Assembly (NCBI RefSeq): GCF_004135975.1
Contig: NZ_CP026538.1
Coordinates: 4,173,501-4,237,500, forward strand
Length of the DNA: 64,000 bases
Direction of reading: 5' to 3'
DNA from: Solidesulfovibrio carbinolicus
GTDB lineage: Bacteria > Desulfobacterota > Desulfovibrionia > Desulfovibrionales > Desulfovibrionaceae
Made by a program: the position numbers and the translations under genes. This document shows positions 16,330 to 25,151 of this stretch, in pieces; position 1 is the first letter of the stretch, and the number at the start of each line of letters is the position of its first letter. The notes beneath the pieces were generated by a model, which had not been told where the DNA came from, did no database searches, and worked only from the letters and a program-made list of their open reading frames with translations.

Positions 16330-17535
16330 TTACGAACCGGACGGACCGGCCGGAGCCGGCTTGTCGGGCAGGGGCGGCGGCAGATCCGGGGCTTGGCCGG
16401 CGGAAGGATCGGGCGTCGCCGCCGGGCCGGCCGGGCCAGCGGCCGACGGCGCGGCTTCGGGCGCGGTCTTGGCGTCTTCGCTCTTGGTCGAAGCGGCCTC
16501 GGAGCTGGCGGCCTGGCCGTCGTCCTTGGCCGGCGCGGCCTCGGCCTTGGCGGCGGCGTCCTGGGCGGCCGCCTTGGCCTGATCCTGGGGCGAGGCCGGC
16601 GTCCGGTCGGCCGGCTCGGGCGGGGCCAGGGTCTGGCCGGCCGGCGGCGCGGTCTCGCGCAGGGGCTTGGAAGCGTCCGGCGCGGCCCCTTCAGCGGCAG
16701 GCGCGGCCTCGGGGGTGGCCGACTCGGCAGCGGTTCCGGAATCAGGCCCGGACGGCGTCGCTCCGGCGTCCGGCGCGACCGCCGTTCCACCCGTCCCGGG
16801 CGTCCCCGGAGTTCCAGCCGCCCCGGCCGCGCCCCCGGACACCGTGCCGCGCATGGACTGGGAGCCGGTCTCGCCGGCCAGGAGCGGCACGTCGGCCACG
16901 ATGATGTCCACCCGCCGGTTTTCCTGCCGCCCTTCCGGGGTGGCGTTGCTGGCCACGGGCTGGTAAAAGGCCCGGCCCATGGCCGTGAAGCGTTCCGGGG
17001 CCAGCCCGCCGGCCTCGGACAGGTGGCGGATCACCGAGGCGGCCCGGGAGGCCGACAGCTCCCAGTTGGAGGCGTAGAGCGAGGAATGGATGGGCACGTT
17101 GTCGGTGTGTCCCACCACGTAGATGCTCTTGTCCTTGACTTTGGCCAGCACCGCCCCCACCCGGGTCAGGATGTCCCGGCCCTTGGGGCTGATTTCGGCG
17201 CTGCCCGACGGAAACAGGATCTTGTCCACGAAGTTGATTTCGAGCTTTTCCCGGAACTGGCGCACCCGTATCTGCCGGCTGTCCACTTCGCCGCGCAGAT
17301 CGGCCACCAGGGCGTCATAGGCGGTTTGCAGCTCCTCGGTCTTGCGCTCTAGGTCCTGGGCGCGCTTTTCGGCCTTTTTCTCCTCTTCCTTGGACTGGAA
17401 GAGCTGGCGCGTGAGATTTTCCAGGGCCTGGGGCACGCCCTTGCGGTGGTAGAGGGAATTGGCCAGATAGGCGGTCAGCCCGACCGGCACAAGGACCAGG
17501 ATCACCATGAATATTTTGAGCAGACGTCCACGCAT
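16330..17535 (-). CDS. OmpA/MotB-type peptidoglycan-binding protein with Ala/Pro-rich tail
   Basis: 401 residues. One N-terminal membrane helix (about 8-26) anchors it in the inner membrane as in MotB-like proteins. A coiled coil follows (35-80, KEEEKKAEKRAQDLERKTEE), and then an OmpA-C peptidoglycan-binding domain (about 95-220) with VVGHTDNVPI, NWELSASRAASVI and the closing RQENRRVDIIV. The last 175 residues are almost only Ala, Pro, Glu, Gly and Thr and look disordered. No MotA-like partner is adjacent, so stator function is unproven; cell-wall anchoring of an envelope structure is the safe statement. The start follows GGGAGAGAG. Confidence 0.85.
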   Translation of the reverse strand: MRGRLLKIFMVILVLVPVGLTAYLANSLYHRKGVPQALENLTRQLFQSKEEEKKAEKRAQDLERKTEELQTAYDALVADLRGEVDSRQIRVRQFREKLEINFVDKILFPSGSAEISPKGRDILTRVGAVLAKVKDKSIYVVGHTDNVPIHSSLYASNWELSASRAASVIRHLSEAGGLAPERFTAMGRAFYQPVASNATPEGRQENRRVDIIVADVPLLAGETGSQSMRGTVSGGAAGAAGTPGTPGTGGTAVAPDAGATPSGPDSGTAAESATPEAAPAAEGAAPDASKPLRETAPPAGQTLAPPEPADRTPASPQDQAKAAAQDAAAKAEAAPAKDDGQAASSEAASTKSEDAKTAPEAAPSAAGPAGPAATPDPSAGQAPDLPPPLPDKPAPAGPSGS

Positions 17536-17693
17536 GACTCTCTCCCGAACACGCCGCGCCGGCTGCGGCCAGGCGCGGGGCAGGACTGCACCGGCCGGGA
17601 ATCAGGCCGATTTTCCCGAGCCTTACCCGCAATCGCCCCAAAAGGCCACCGCCGCCCGTTTGCGCGGCCTGGGCCGGGAAAAGGCTTGAAGCC

Positions 17694-19442
17694 ATGCTCG
17701 GCGAGGCTGTTTTTTTCTCCGCCGCCGGCCCGGACGGCTATTCGCCCTGGGGCTGGTCCCGGGCCTTTGCCGCCCCGGCCTGGCACGGCCTGGCTTACGC
17801 CACCGCCGAGGTCATCCCCCTGCTGGAACGCGCCTGCCGCGAGCAGGAGCGCGGCCGCTGGCTGGTCCTGGCCCTGGCCTACGAGGCCGCGCCGGCCTTT
17901 GATCCCGTCCTGGCCGTCCACGCTCCGGCCCCGGGCGAACCCGTCGCCTTTGCCGCTGCCTACGACGCCCCCTTGCCCCGACCACCCAGGCCCGTATTCG
18001 CGCCCTTGCCCGCCGCGCCGTTATTCCCGTCCCTGACCCGGCCGGACTACGACCGGGGCATCGCCGCCATTCGGGCCGAACTCGGCCGGGGCGAAGCCTA
18101 TCAGGTCAATTATACGTTTCCGCTCTCCGGCCCGGCCCCGGCCGATCTTTGGGCCTGGTTCGCCGCCCTGGCCGTGCGCCAGCAGGCCGGGCTGTGCTGT
18201 CGCATCGATATGGGCGGCCGGGTGGTCCTGTCCTTCTCGCCGGAACTCTTTTTTGAACGCCGGGGGCATCGCCTCACCGTGCGCCCCATGAAGGGCACCG
18301 CCCCGCGCGCCGCCGATCCGGCAGCCGACGCGGCCGCCGCCCGCGCCCTGGCCGCCTGCCCGAAAAACCGGGCCGAAAACCGCATGATCGTCGATCTCAT
18401 GCGCAACGACCTCGGCCGCATCGCCGTGCCCGGCAGCGTGGCCGTGCCGGAACTTTTCGCCGTGGAGCCCCTGGGCGCGGCCTGGCAGATGACCACCACG
18501 GTCACGGCCGAGGTTCCCCCGGCAACCGGCCTGATCGACATCCTGCGGGCGCTTTTCCCCTGCGGCTCCATCACCGGCGCGCCCAAGGCCGCGGCCATGC
18601 GCCTTATCCGCGAGCGCGAAGCCGGACCGCGCGGCTTTTACACCGGCGCCCTGGGTTTCGTCGCCCCGGACGGCGACTGCGCGTTTAGCGTCGCCATCCG
18701 CACCGTGGTCGTGGACACGGCCCGGCGGACGGCGGTATATGGCGTCGGCGGCGGCATCACCCACGATTCCCGGGCCGGCGACGAATACGCCGAATGCCGG
18801 CTCAAGGCGCGCTTTCTCAGCGACCCGGCGGCCGGCTTTTCCCTGCTGGAAACCCTACGCCTGGACGCCGGACGCCTGAGTTTTCTGGCCGAACATCTGG
18901 AGCGTCTGGCCGCCTCGGCCGCTGCCCTGGGCTTTACCTACGACGCGGCCGCCGTGGCCGCCGCCCTGGACGCGGCCGCCCGGCAACCCGGCCGGGCGCG
19001 GCTGCGGCTGACCCTGTCTCCGACAGGCGAGGTCGCCGTCACGCGCCATCCCCTGCCCGCCCGTCTGGGTCGGCCGGCCCGGTTGGCCCTTTGCCCCGAG
19101 CCCGTGGACCCGGCCGATCCGACCCTTTTCCACAAGACCACCCGCCGCGCCCGCTACGACGCCGTCCTGGCCGCCCGGCCGGACCGGGACGACGTGATCC
19201 TGTGCAACACCCTGGGCGAGGCGACCGAAAGCTGCCGGGCCAACCTCGTCGTGCGCCTGGACGGCCGGCTATTAACCCCAGCCGCAGAATGCGGCCTGCT
19301 GCCCGGCACGTATCGGGCACGCCTTCTGGCCCGGGGCGTGGTGGCCGAGGCCCGGCTGACGCCGGCCGACCTCCAACGGGCCGAGGCCGTGTGGCTGGTC
19401 AATGCCCTGCGCCTGTGGACCCGGGCCGTGCCGGACTTCTAA
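17694..19442 (+). CDS. pabBC: Aminodeoxychorismate synthase component I fused to aminodeoxychorismate lyase
   Basis: A 582-residue fusion for 4-aminobenzoate synthesis in the folate pathway. Residues 1 to about 370 are a PabB-type chorismate-binding domain, with the conserved SITGAPKAAAMRLI and, before it, ENRMIVDLMRNDLGRI. The remainder is a PabC-like PLP-dependent fold-IV lyase, with SLLETLRLD at its start, HKTTRRARYD for the PLP-lysine region, and CNTLGEATESCRANLV near the end. The fusion would convert chorismate and ammonia to PABA, needing only PabA for glutamine. The start at 17694 comes after a weak ribosome site. It is followed after 84 bp by dapF. Confidence 0.93.
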   Translation: MLGEAVFFSAAGPDGYSPWGWSRAFAAPAWHGLAYATAEVIPLLERACREQERGRWLVLALAYEAAPAFDPVLAVHAPAPGEPVAFAAAYDAPLPRPPRPVFAPLPAAPLFPSLTRPDYDRGIAAIRAELGRGEAYQVNYTFPLSGPAPADLWAWFAALAVRQQAGLCCRIDMGGRVVLSFSPELFFERRGHRLTVRPMKGTAPRAADPAADAAAARALAACPKNRAENRMIVDLMRNDLGRIAVPGSVAVPELFAVEPLGAAWQMTTTVTAEVPPATGLIDILRALFPCGSITGAPKAAAMRLIREREAGPRGFYTGALGFVAPDGDCAFSVAIRTVVVDTARRTAVYGVGGGITHDSRAGDEYAECRLKARFLSDPAAGFSLLETLRLDAGRLSFLAEHLERLAASAAALGFTYDAAAVAAALDAAARQPGRARLRLTLSPTGEVAVTRHPLPARLGRPARLALCPEPVDPADPTLFHKTTRRARYDAVLAARPDRDDVILCNTLGEATESCRANLVVRLDGRLLTPAAECGLLPGTYRARLLARGVVAEARLTPADLQRAEAVWLVNALRLWTRAVPDF

Positions 19443-19526
19443 GCCCCCGCCCGGCCCGGCGCGGGGCCCTCGACGGGCGCTAAACGATCTGCTAGCTTGC
19501 CTGCATTTCCTTGCAAGGAGTGAGGC

Positions 19527-20384
19527 ATGGACATTGAGGCCGTTTGCGGCAAATCCGTTCCGTTTTTCAAGATGCAGGGCTGCGGCAACGATTTCGTGTG
19601 CGTGGACAACCGCGTGCTCGGCATCGATCCGGCGGCCATGCCCGATCTGGTCGTGCCGGTGTGCCGCAAGGCCTTTGGCGTCGGGGCCGACGGCATGATC
19701 TTTTTCGACCATGCCCCGGAAGGTTCCGGCCTGGCCTACATCTGGCACTTTTTCAACGCCGACGGCTCCCGGGCCGAGATGTGCGGCAACGGTTCACGCT
19801 GCGCCGCCCGGCTGGCCTGGATGCTCGGCCTCGCCCCGGCCAAACACGTTTTCGGCACCGACGCCGGCCCCATCGAGGCCGAGGTCGATCCCGACTCCAA
19901 TCAGGTGACGGTGCAGCTCACCCCGCCCAAGGACCTGCGCATGGCCATCGACATCGAGGTCGAGGGCCGGCCCTTCCACCTGCATTTCGTCAACACCGGC
20001 GTGCCCCATGCCGTGGCCGTCATGGACCACCTGGAACTGGTCGACGTCTGGAAGCTCGGCCGGGCCATCCGCCAGCACCAGTACTTCGCCCCGGCCGGCA
20101 CCAACGTCAATTTCATCAGTTCCGAGGAAAAGGGCACGCTGTCCCTGCGCACCTACGAGCGCGGCGTGGAGGACGAGACCTACGCCTGCGGCACCGGCGC
20201 GGTCGCCTCGGCCATCGTGGCCCGGGAACTCGGCATGACCGGCGAAGAGACCGACATCACCACCACCGGCGGCGAGGTGCTGGGCGTGATCCTGCGCGAC
20301 GGCAAGACCTATCTGCGCGGCGCGGCCGAACTGGTTTTCAAGGGCGAATTCTACCCGCAAAGCCTCGGCATCGACACGCAGTAA
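19527..20384 (+). CDS. dapF: Diaminopimelate epimerase
   Basis: Interconverts LL- and meso-diaminopimelate for lysine and peptidoglycan synthesis in the cytoplasm, without a cofactor. The 285-residue protein has all family landmarks: GCGNDFVCVDN near the N-terminus, the first catalytic Cys in EMCGNGSRCAARL, and the second catalytic Cys in YACGTGAVASAIV. A strong AAGGAG precedes the ATG at 19527. It is longer than some homologues by a few N-terminal residues only. It is flanked by pabBC upstream and a VOC-fold gene 29 bp downstream, probably as one transcript. Confidence 0.97.
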   Translation: MDIEAVCGKSVPFFKMQGCGNDFVCVDNRVLGIDPAAMPDLVVPVCRKAFGVGADGMIFFDHAPEGSGLAYIWHFFNADGSRAEMCGNGSRCAARLAWMLGLAPAKHVFGTDAGPIEAEVDPDSNQVTVQLTPPKDLRMAIDIEVEGRPFHLHFVNTGVPHAVAVMDHLELVDVWKLGRAIRQHQYFAPAGTNVNFISSEEKGTLSLRTYERGVEDETYACGTGAVASAIVARELGMTGEETDITTTGGEVLGVILRDGKTYLRGAAELVFKGEFYPQSLGIDTQ

Positions 20385-20413
20385 CCCTGTCCCGCGCCCA
20401 AGGGGGAAACGCC

Positions 20414-20992
20414 ATGCGCTACACCGGCATCAACCACCTGGCCATGGCCACGGCCGACATGGACGCCACCATCCGGTTCTGGCGCGACCTGCTTGGCATG
20501 CGTCTGGTGGCCGGCCTGGGGCGTCCGGGCTACCGGCATTATTTTCTGGAGATTTCCCCCACGGACATGCTCGCTTTTTTCGAATGGCCGGCCGTGGAAC
20601 CCATCGAACCCAAGGACCACGGCGTGCCGGTCAAGGGGCCTTTCGCCTTTGACCATGTGTCTATCGGCGTGCGCGACCGCAACGACCTGTGGGATGTGAA
20701 AGACCGGCTGGAAGCGGCCGGCTTCTGGGTGTCGGAGGTCATTGACCACGGTTTCATCTTCTCGGTCTATTCCTTTGATCCCAACAACATCGCCATCGAG
20801 TTCAGCTGTCCGGTGCCCGGGGTGGACGTGAGTTCCCACCCCATCATGGCCGACCGCCACCCCTCGGCCACGGCCAAGGAAGGGGCCGAGCCCCAGCCCG
20901 GCCAATGGCCGGCCCCGACCCCCACGCCCTTGGCCGAACGGCGCATCTACCCCGGTGAGGGCCGGGAGCTGGTGCTGGTCGAGGACGAGTAG
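20414..20992 (+). CDS. VOC-superfamily (glyoxalase/dioxygenase fold) protein
   Basis: 192 residues. The first 135 form a vicinal-oxygen-chelate module: GINHLAMATADMDATIRFW at the start with the metal-ligand His, a second His in FDHVSIGVRD, and a Glu in NNIAIEFSC. These are the ligand positions of metal-dependent VOC enzymes. A C-terminal 50 residues rich in Pro/Glu follow. GGGGG precedes the ATG. It lies 29 bp behind dapF and before a bidirectional terminator. Lactoylglutathione lyase, isomerase or ring-cleavage roles are all possible; the substrate is not inferable. Confidence 0.8.
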   Translation: MRYTGINHLAMATADMDATIRFWRDLLGMRLVAGLGRPGYRHYFLEISPTDMLAFFEWPAVEPIEPKDHGVPVKGPFAFDHVSIGVRDRNDLWDVKDRLEAAGFWVSEVIDHGFIFSVYSFDPNNIAIEFSCPVPGVDVSSHPIMADRHPSATAKEGAEPQPGQWPAPTPTPLAERRIYPGEGRELVLVEDE

Positions 20993-21044
20993 CGCCTCGG
21001 CCGTCAGTCCACGTTTCCCGCGCGGCCGCTGGCCGCGCCATGCC

Positions 21045-21077
21045 AAAGGCCCGCCTCCCCAAGGGAAGCGGGCCTTT
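21045..21077. terminator. Bidirectional rho-independent terminator
   Basis: AAAGGCCCGC(C)TCCC...GGGAAGCGGGCCTTT is an almost perfect stem with A-run and T-run on the two sides. It ends the VOC gene (plus) and the small membrane gene (minus). The stem resembles the two identical terminators near 30.3 and 30.8 kb. Confidence 0.85.
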
Positions 21078-21166
21078 CGTTTCGGGTCCGAGGCGAGAGA
21101 GCCGACCGTCCCGGCATGGCCAAGGCTCCAGGCGGGCGTCCCGGCGAAGAAATCGTCGCCGGCCGG

Positions 21167-21355
21167 CTACCGGCCCCGGCGCTTCTCGATGGAGCGGCGG
21201 GTGAGCACGGCGAAAAAGCCGCCGATAAGCCCCAGCACCAGCCCCCGACGCATGTCCATGAAAAAGAGTCCGCCAAGGACACCCACGGCGCCGCCGACGA
21301 GCAGGCCGCGCTTGACCTCGCCCCAGAATACCTTGCGCTGTTCTTCGGTCATCAT
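21167..21355 (-). CDS. Small two-helix membrane protein
   Basis: 62 residues, starting [17 protein letters not shown], then two hydrophobic segments ([19 protein letters not shown] and [14 protein letters not shown]) and a basic C-terminus ([10 protein letters not shown]), consistent with a tiny inner-membrane hairpin. Its ATG pair at 21355/21352 overlaps the serS stop, so it is translationally coupled to serS. No family is recognised. A longer upstream frame exists but lies inside serS in another frame and is a shadow. Confidence 0.65.
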   Translation of the reverse strand: MMTEEQRKVFWGEVKRGLLVGGAVGVLGGLFFMDMRRGLVLGLIGGFFAVLTRRSIEKRRGR

Positions 21356-22641
21356 GCCCGTTTCCCCTCCGGTTCCAGAACTTCCAGGCCGCCCATGTAG
21401 GGCACGAGAGCCCTCGGCAGCACCACCGAGCCGTCGGCCTGGACGCCGTTTTCCAAAATGGCGGCCATGGTCCGGCCCACGGCCAGGCCCGAGCCATTCA
21501 AGGTATGCACGTAGGCCGTCTTCTTGCCGCCGTCGGGCTTGAACCGGATGTCGGCGCGCCGGGCCTGGAAGTCCTCGAAATTGGAGCACGAGGAAATCTC
21601 GCGGTACTTGCCCTGGGCCGGCAGCCAGACTTCGAGGTCATAGGTCTTGGCCGAGGAAAAGCCGATGTCCCCGGCGCACAGGGCCACCACGCGATACGGC
21701 AGCTCCAGGGCCCGCAGCACGGCCTCGGCCTGGCTCGTCAGCTTTTCCAGCTCGTCGTAGGACGTGTCCGGATGGACGAAGCGCACCAGCTCCACCTTGC
21801 CGAACTGGTGCAGGCGGATAAGCCCCTTGGTGTCCTTGCCGTAGGAGCCGGCCTCGGAGCGGAAGCACTGGGTGTGGCAGGTGTAGCCCAGGGGCAGGGC
21901 CGACTCGGGCAGCACCTCGCCCCGGTGGAGGTTGGTCACCGGCACCTCGGCCGTGGGGATGAGGTAGGCGGCCCGGCCTTCAATCTTGAACTGGTCTTCG
22001 GCGAACTTGGGTAACTGGCCGGTGCCGATCAAGCATTCGTCGGTGACGATGTAGGGCGTGACCACCTCGACGTAGCCATGGGAGCCGGTGTGCAGGTCGA
22101 GCATGAAGGCGGCCAGGGCCCGTTCCAGCCGGGCAAGCGCGCCGCGAAGCACCACAAAGCGCGCCCCGGACAGCTTGACCGCCCGTTCGGCGTCCAGCCC
22201 AAGGGCCGCGCCCACGTCCTGGTGCTCGCGCGGGGGAAAATCGGTGAATTCGCGAGGCTGGCCCCACCGGCGCACCTCGGGGTTGTCGGCCTCGCTGGCC
22301 CCGTCCGGGGTGGTGGCATGGGGGAGGTTGGGCACGCCCAGGAGCAGGGCCGCCACCTCGGCGTCAATGGCCTTGGCGTCCTCGTCCAGGGCCTTGATCT
22401 CGTCGGACAGCGCCCCCAGGCCGGCCAGGGCGGCCGAGGCGTCGCCGCCGGCCCGCTTGGCCTTGGCCACCTCGGCCGAGGCGGCGTTGCGCTGGCTTTT
22501 TTTCTGCTCGGCCGCCGTGATGCAGGCCCGGCGACGCTCTTCCAGGGCGAGAAACGCGTCGAGGTCAAAGGGGAAGCGCCGCCGGGCCAGGCCGGCGGCC
22601 ACGGCCTCGGGGTTTTGGCGCAGAAATTTCAGATCAAGCAT
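21352..22641 (-). CDS. serS: Seryl-tRNA synthetase
   Basis: Charges tRNA-Ser, and tRNA-Sec where present, in the cytoplasm. The 429-residue protein has the N-terminal antiparallel coiled-coil arm (about 1-105, [20 protein letters not shown] onward) and the class II core: motif 2 around [20 protein letters not shown] and motif 3 near [29 protein letters not shown] segment is also typical. Length is as expected. The gene is divergent from pncC with a 249-bp control region between them; no T-box leader is visible. A small membrane-protein gene overlaps its stop. Confidence 0.97.
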   Translation of the reverse strand: MLDLKFLRQNPEAVAAGLARRRFPFDLDAFLALEERRRACITAAEQKKSQRNAASAEVAKAKRAGGDASAALAGLGALSDEIKALDEDAKAIDAEVAALLLGVPNLPHATTPDGASEADNPEVRRWGQPREFTDFPPREHQDVGAALGLDAERAVKLSGARFVVLRGALARLERALAAFMLDLHTGSHGYVEVVTPYIVTDECLIGTGQLPKFAEDQFKIEGRAAYLIPTAEVPVTNLHRGEVLPESALPLGYTCHTQCFRSEAGSYGKDTKGLIRLHQFGKVELVRFVHPDTSYDELEKLTSQAEAVLRALELPYRVVALCAGDIGFSSAKTYDLEVWLPAQGKYREISSCSNFEDFQARRADIRFKPDGGKKTAYVHTLNGSGLAVGRTMAAILENGVQADGSVVLPRALVPYMGGLEVLEPEGKRA

Positions 22642-22797
22642 GGCTGGCTCCTTGTCGTTTCCGTCGGCCTTGCCTGTACGCGTCCGGCGTTTCTCGCGTC
22701 AAGTCGGGACGGGGACGGCCGGGAGGCCCGATTGGGCGGGCAGGGCCGGACGGCTTCGGACGAGGAACCCGGGCAGGGCGGCGGCGGTTTTGGCGAA

Positions 22798-22813
22798 TTG
22801 CCAATTTTGGCAA
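22798..22813. promoter_or_regulatory. Palindrome in the serS-pncC divergent region
   Basis: TTGCCAA-TT-TTGGCAA is a perfect 7-bp inverted repeat 78 bp before the pncC start and 157 bp before serS. Its size and place suit a repressor operator, but no regulator can be named. Confidence 0.35.
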
Positions 22814-22890
22814 CACACCCTGGCCGCGTCATCGGTGACAGGCGGCAAAAAATCCGCTAATCCGCCCATGATCGAGGGGAGGTTGGCCTT

Positions 22891-23394
22891 ATGGAAGAGA
22901 CCTTGCGAGTGTTGGCGCTGCGTCTGGGCGAGGCCCTGTCCGCCCGGGGGTGGCTGCTGGGCTGCGCCGAGTCGTGCACCGGAGGGCTGCTCTCCAGCGT
23001 GCTCACCGACGCGCCCGGCGCTTCGGCCTGGTTCGCCGGAGCGGTGGTGGCCTATGCCAACGGCGTCAAGCGCGACGTGCTGGGGGTGTCCCAGGCCGTG
23101 CTGGACGCCAAGGGGGCGGTCAGCCGCGAGAGCGTGCTGGCCATGACCCGGGGCGCGCGCGGGGTGCTGCGCGTCGACGCCGCCATCGCCATAAGCGGCG
23201 TCGCCGGTCCGTCCGGCGGCACGCCCCAAAAGCCCGTCGGCACGGTCTGGATGGCCTGGGAAGGCCCGGACTTCACCGATGTCCAGCGCTTCCAGTTCGC
23301 CGGCGACCGGCTGGCCGTCAAGCGCCTGGCCGTGGCCGCGGCCATGGAGGGCTTGCTGGCCCGGGCGCTCCAGACCGCCGGCCCCGAAGGGTAG
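22891..23394 (+). CDS. pncC: Nicotinamide-nucleotide amidohydrolase, CinA C-terminal domain type
   Basis: 167 residues forming the stand-alone CinA C-terminal (PncC/YdeJ) domain, which deamidates nicotinamide mononucleotide to nicotinate mononucleotide in NAD recycling. Family landmarks are GCAESCTGGLLSSVLTDAPG (catalytic Ser/Cys region), FAGAVVAYANGVKRDVLGV, and AISGVAGPSGGTPQKPVGTV. The N-terminal molybdopterin-like domain of full-length CinA is absent. GGGGAGG precedes the ATG. The gene is divergent from serS. Confidence 0.93.
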   Translation: MEETLRVLALRLGEALSARGWLLGCAESCTGGLLSSVLTDAPGASAWFAGAVVAYANGVKRDVLGVSQAVLDAKGAVSRESVLAMTRGARGVLRVDAAIAISGVAGPSGGTPQKPVGTVWMAWEGPDFTDVQRFQFAGDRLAVKRLAVAAAMEGLLARALQTAGPEG

Positions 23395-23567
23395 GCCCCG
23401 CAAGCCGCGATGAGGCCGGCCCATCCCCGCCTGGCTACGGTGTTGCGCGCGCCGCGACACGCAGCCGGCACGGCCTTGTCGGCGACCGGACGCCGGACCG
23501 CCCCGCCCCGGTCACACGGGCCTGCTAGCCGGGGCCAAGGCCGCCTTCAGGCGGCCGGGGAGGCGAC

Positions 23568-23825
23568 ATGGAAACGCGCACGGCCCGTCTGGGCGGCGTC
23601 ATGGGCGTGTGGGAAGCGGCGGCCAGGCTCGAAACCATGGCCCAGGAACTGCGGGCCGGCAGCCTGGCCCTGGCCGCCGGACGGGTCTCGGTGGAACTGT
23701 CCCCGGCCGTGATGCTCGACGTGGAGATCAAGGCCACCAAACGGCCCGACCGGGAAGGCATTGACGTGCGCCTGTCCTGGCGTCCGCCGCAGCCGTCCGA
23801 GTCCGGCGCACGCGGCGAATTCTAG
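23568..23825 (+). CDS. Amphi-Trp domain-containing small protein
   Basis: 85 residues. After a short helical lead (AARLETMAQELRAG), a strand-rich region with VSVELSPAVMLDVEIKATK and the ending IDVRLSW matches the pattern of the small amphi-Trp family, which shows alternating charged/hydrophobic strands ending in a conserved W. GGGGAGG precedes the ATG at 23568. Function of the family is unknown. It stands alone, 173 bp after pncC and convergent with the next gene. Confidence 0.65.
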   Translation: METRTARLGGVMGVWEAAARLETMAQELRAGSLALAAGRVSVELSPAVMLDVEIKATKRPDREGIDVRLSWRPPQPSESGARGEF

Positions 23826-23898
23826 CCTTCCAGGCCGTCCATTCAGGCAATATTTTCAATAATACCTGGACATTAACAACAAGAGCCGAACAAAAGCC

Positions 23899-24408
23899 TC
23901 AGGACCGGTCCTCGCCGCAGACCGGCGCACGGTCGCCGGCGCGGCGCAGGGCGTCGAGGCCCTTTTGGGACACCACCCAGCCCTTGGCCTTGACCGTGCC
24001 CTTCAAGTTGATGCGCAACAGGTAGCCGTGCAAAAACAGGTCGCGCACGTCGTCCCCGTCAAACTCCCCGGCCAGTTCCTTGGGCATCATGCCCCGGTTT
24101 TTCGACAGCTTGGAGTAGTGGTAAACGTCGGACAAAATGCGCAGATGCTCCGGTTCCAGGGCGCTGGCCGCATCCTCGCCGGCCAGGGCGAAACGGCCGC
24201 CGGCGGTGATGCGCCAGCCTTCGACGTCCTTGCCGCAGGGAAATGAGAGCTTGACCCGCTCCAGAAATCCGGCATCTTCGAGTTCCGCCAGCCGCGTTTT
24301 GTCGTAGTGCAGGGCCTGCCTCCTGGGCATGGTCCCGTTGTAGCGTGCGATGGAGGCAAAGGCGGCGGCGGCGCGCAGGATATCGACGTGGGCGGCAGTG
24401 GTTTGCAT
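23899..24408 (-). CDS. Unknown protein, winged-helix-like pattern
   Basis: 169 residues from the ATG at 24408, where MQTTAAHVDILRAAAAFASI begins a convincing helix; 16 further upstream codons are basic and unlikely. It has helical segments, two short strand pairs (EGWRITAGGRFALAG and KAKGWVVSQKGLDALRR) and no membrane helix or metal site. The helix-helix-strand-turn-strand pattern repeated twice resembles tandem winged helices, as in MarR/phage-repressor-like small proteins, but this is only a secondary-structure impression. It is divergent from the RsbRD_N-dsrMKJOP operon, with 164 bp between. Confidence 0.6.
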   Translation of the reverse strand: MQTTAAHVDILRAAAAFASIARYNGTMPRRQALHYDKTRLAELEDAGFLERVKLSFPCGKDVEGWRITAGGRFALAGEDAASALEPEHLRILSDVYHYSKLSKNRGMMPKELAGEFDGDDVRDLFLHGYLLRINLKGTVKAKGWVVSQKGLDALRRAGDRAPVCGEDRS

Positions 24409-24572
24409 GTCGGCTCGCTTTTTTCCAAGCCTAGCAAAAGCGCCATAGACCGGCAACAGGCCGGGAATTCAAGGCGATTTCCGCCCGGACCGGGGGAATT
24501 CCGTCCTTTACAATTTGCGTTTTTCTGGTAAGGAACCAGCCTGTTAAGCGATTGTGAAGAAAGGTACATTTC

Positions 24573-25115
24573 ATGCTGAAACTGGTGGATCATCTCGTCC
24601 TCGACCAGCAGGCCGTCCTTGACGCCTGGTTCGACCTGATTCTTGGCACCTACTCCGAGAATACGGCCGTGCTGTGGAAAAAGCGCGACGACCCCTTCGC
24701 CAATCCGGTGCGCCACCGGTTCGAAGCCGGCATGCGGGGCATCGTGGTGGGGCTGGCCACCTGCGGCCAGACGCCCGACGTCGAGACCTTCGGCCCCTAT
24801 CTCGACGAGATCGTGCGGGTGCGGGCCATCCAGGACTTCACGCCGTCCCAGGCCACGGCGTTTATTTTCCTGCTCAAAAAGGCGGTGCGCGAGACCCTCT
24901 GGGAAAAAATCGCGGAGCACGACCTCTTCGTCGAGCTTCTCGCCCTGGAATCTTCCATCGACGTGCTGGCCCTTTTCGCCATGGACATCTACTGCCAGTG
25001 CCGGGAAAAGCTCGCGGGGCTGCGCATCGACCAGATCAAGAAACAGTACGACCGGCTCCTTAAACGGGCCAATCTCGTCTGCGACCTCTCCGCCGAGGGA
25101 GGGGAGGCCCAGTAG
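24573..25115 (+). CDS. RsbRD_N-domain protein heading the dsrMKJOP operon
   Basis: 180 residues, all helical and globin-like, matching the RsbR/RsbRD N-terminal sensory domain: a long N-terminal helix (LVDHLVLDQQAVLDAWFDLI), a middle helix bundle, and Cys pairs late in the protein (IYCQCREKL). No STAS or kinase domain follows, so it is a stand-alone sensor module. It is 36 bp upstream of dsrM in the same direction and presumably co-transcribed. From memory, a gene of this type precedes dsrM in other Desulfovibrio species, which would make it a constant neighbour. A direct role in Dsr regulation is inferred from position only. Confidence 0.75.
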   Translation: MLKLVDHLVLDQQAVLDAWFDLILGTYSENTAVLWKKRDDPFANPVRHRFEAGMRGIVVGLATCGQTPDVETFGPYLDEIVRVRAIQDFTPSQATAFIFLLKKAVRETLWEKIAEHDLFVELLALESSIDVLALFAMDIYCQCREKLAGLRIDQIKKQYDRLLKRANLVCDLSAEGGEAQ

Positions 25116-25151
25116 GCGTCAATGGGGAAACCTTTAACGAGGTGAGGGTAC

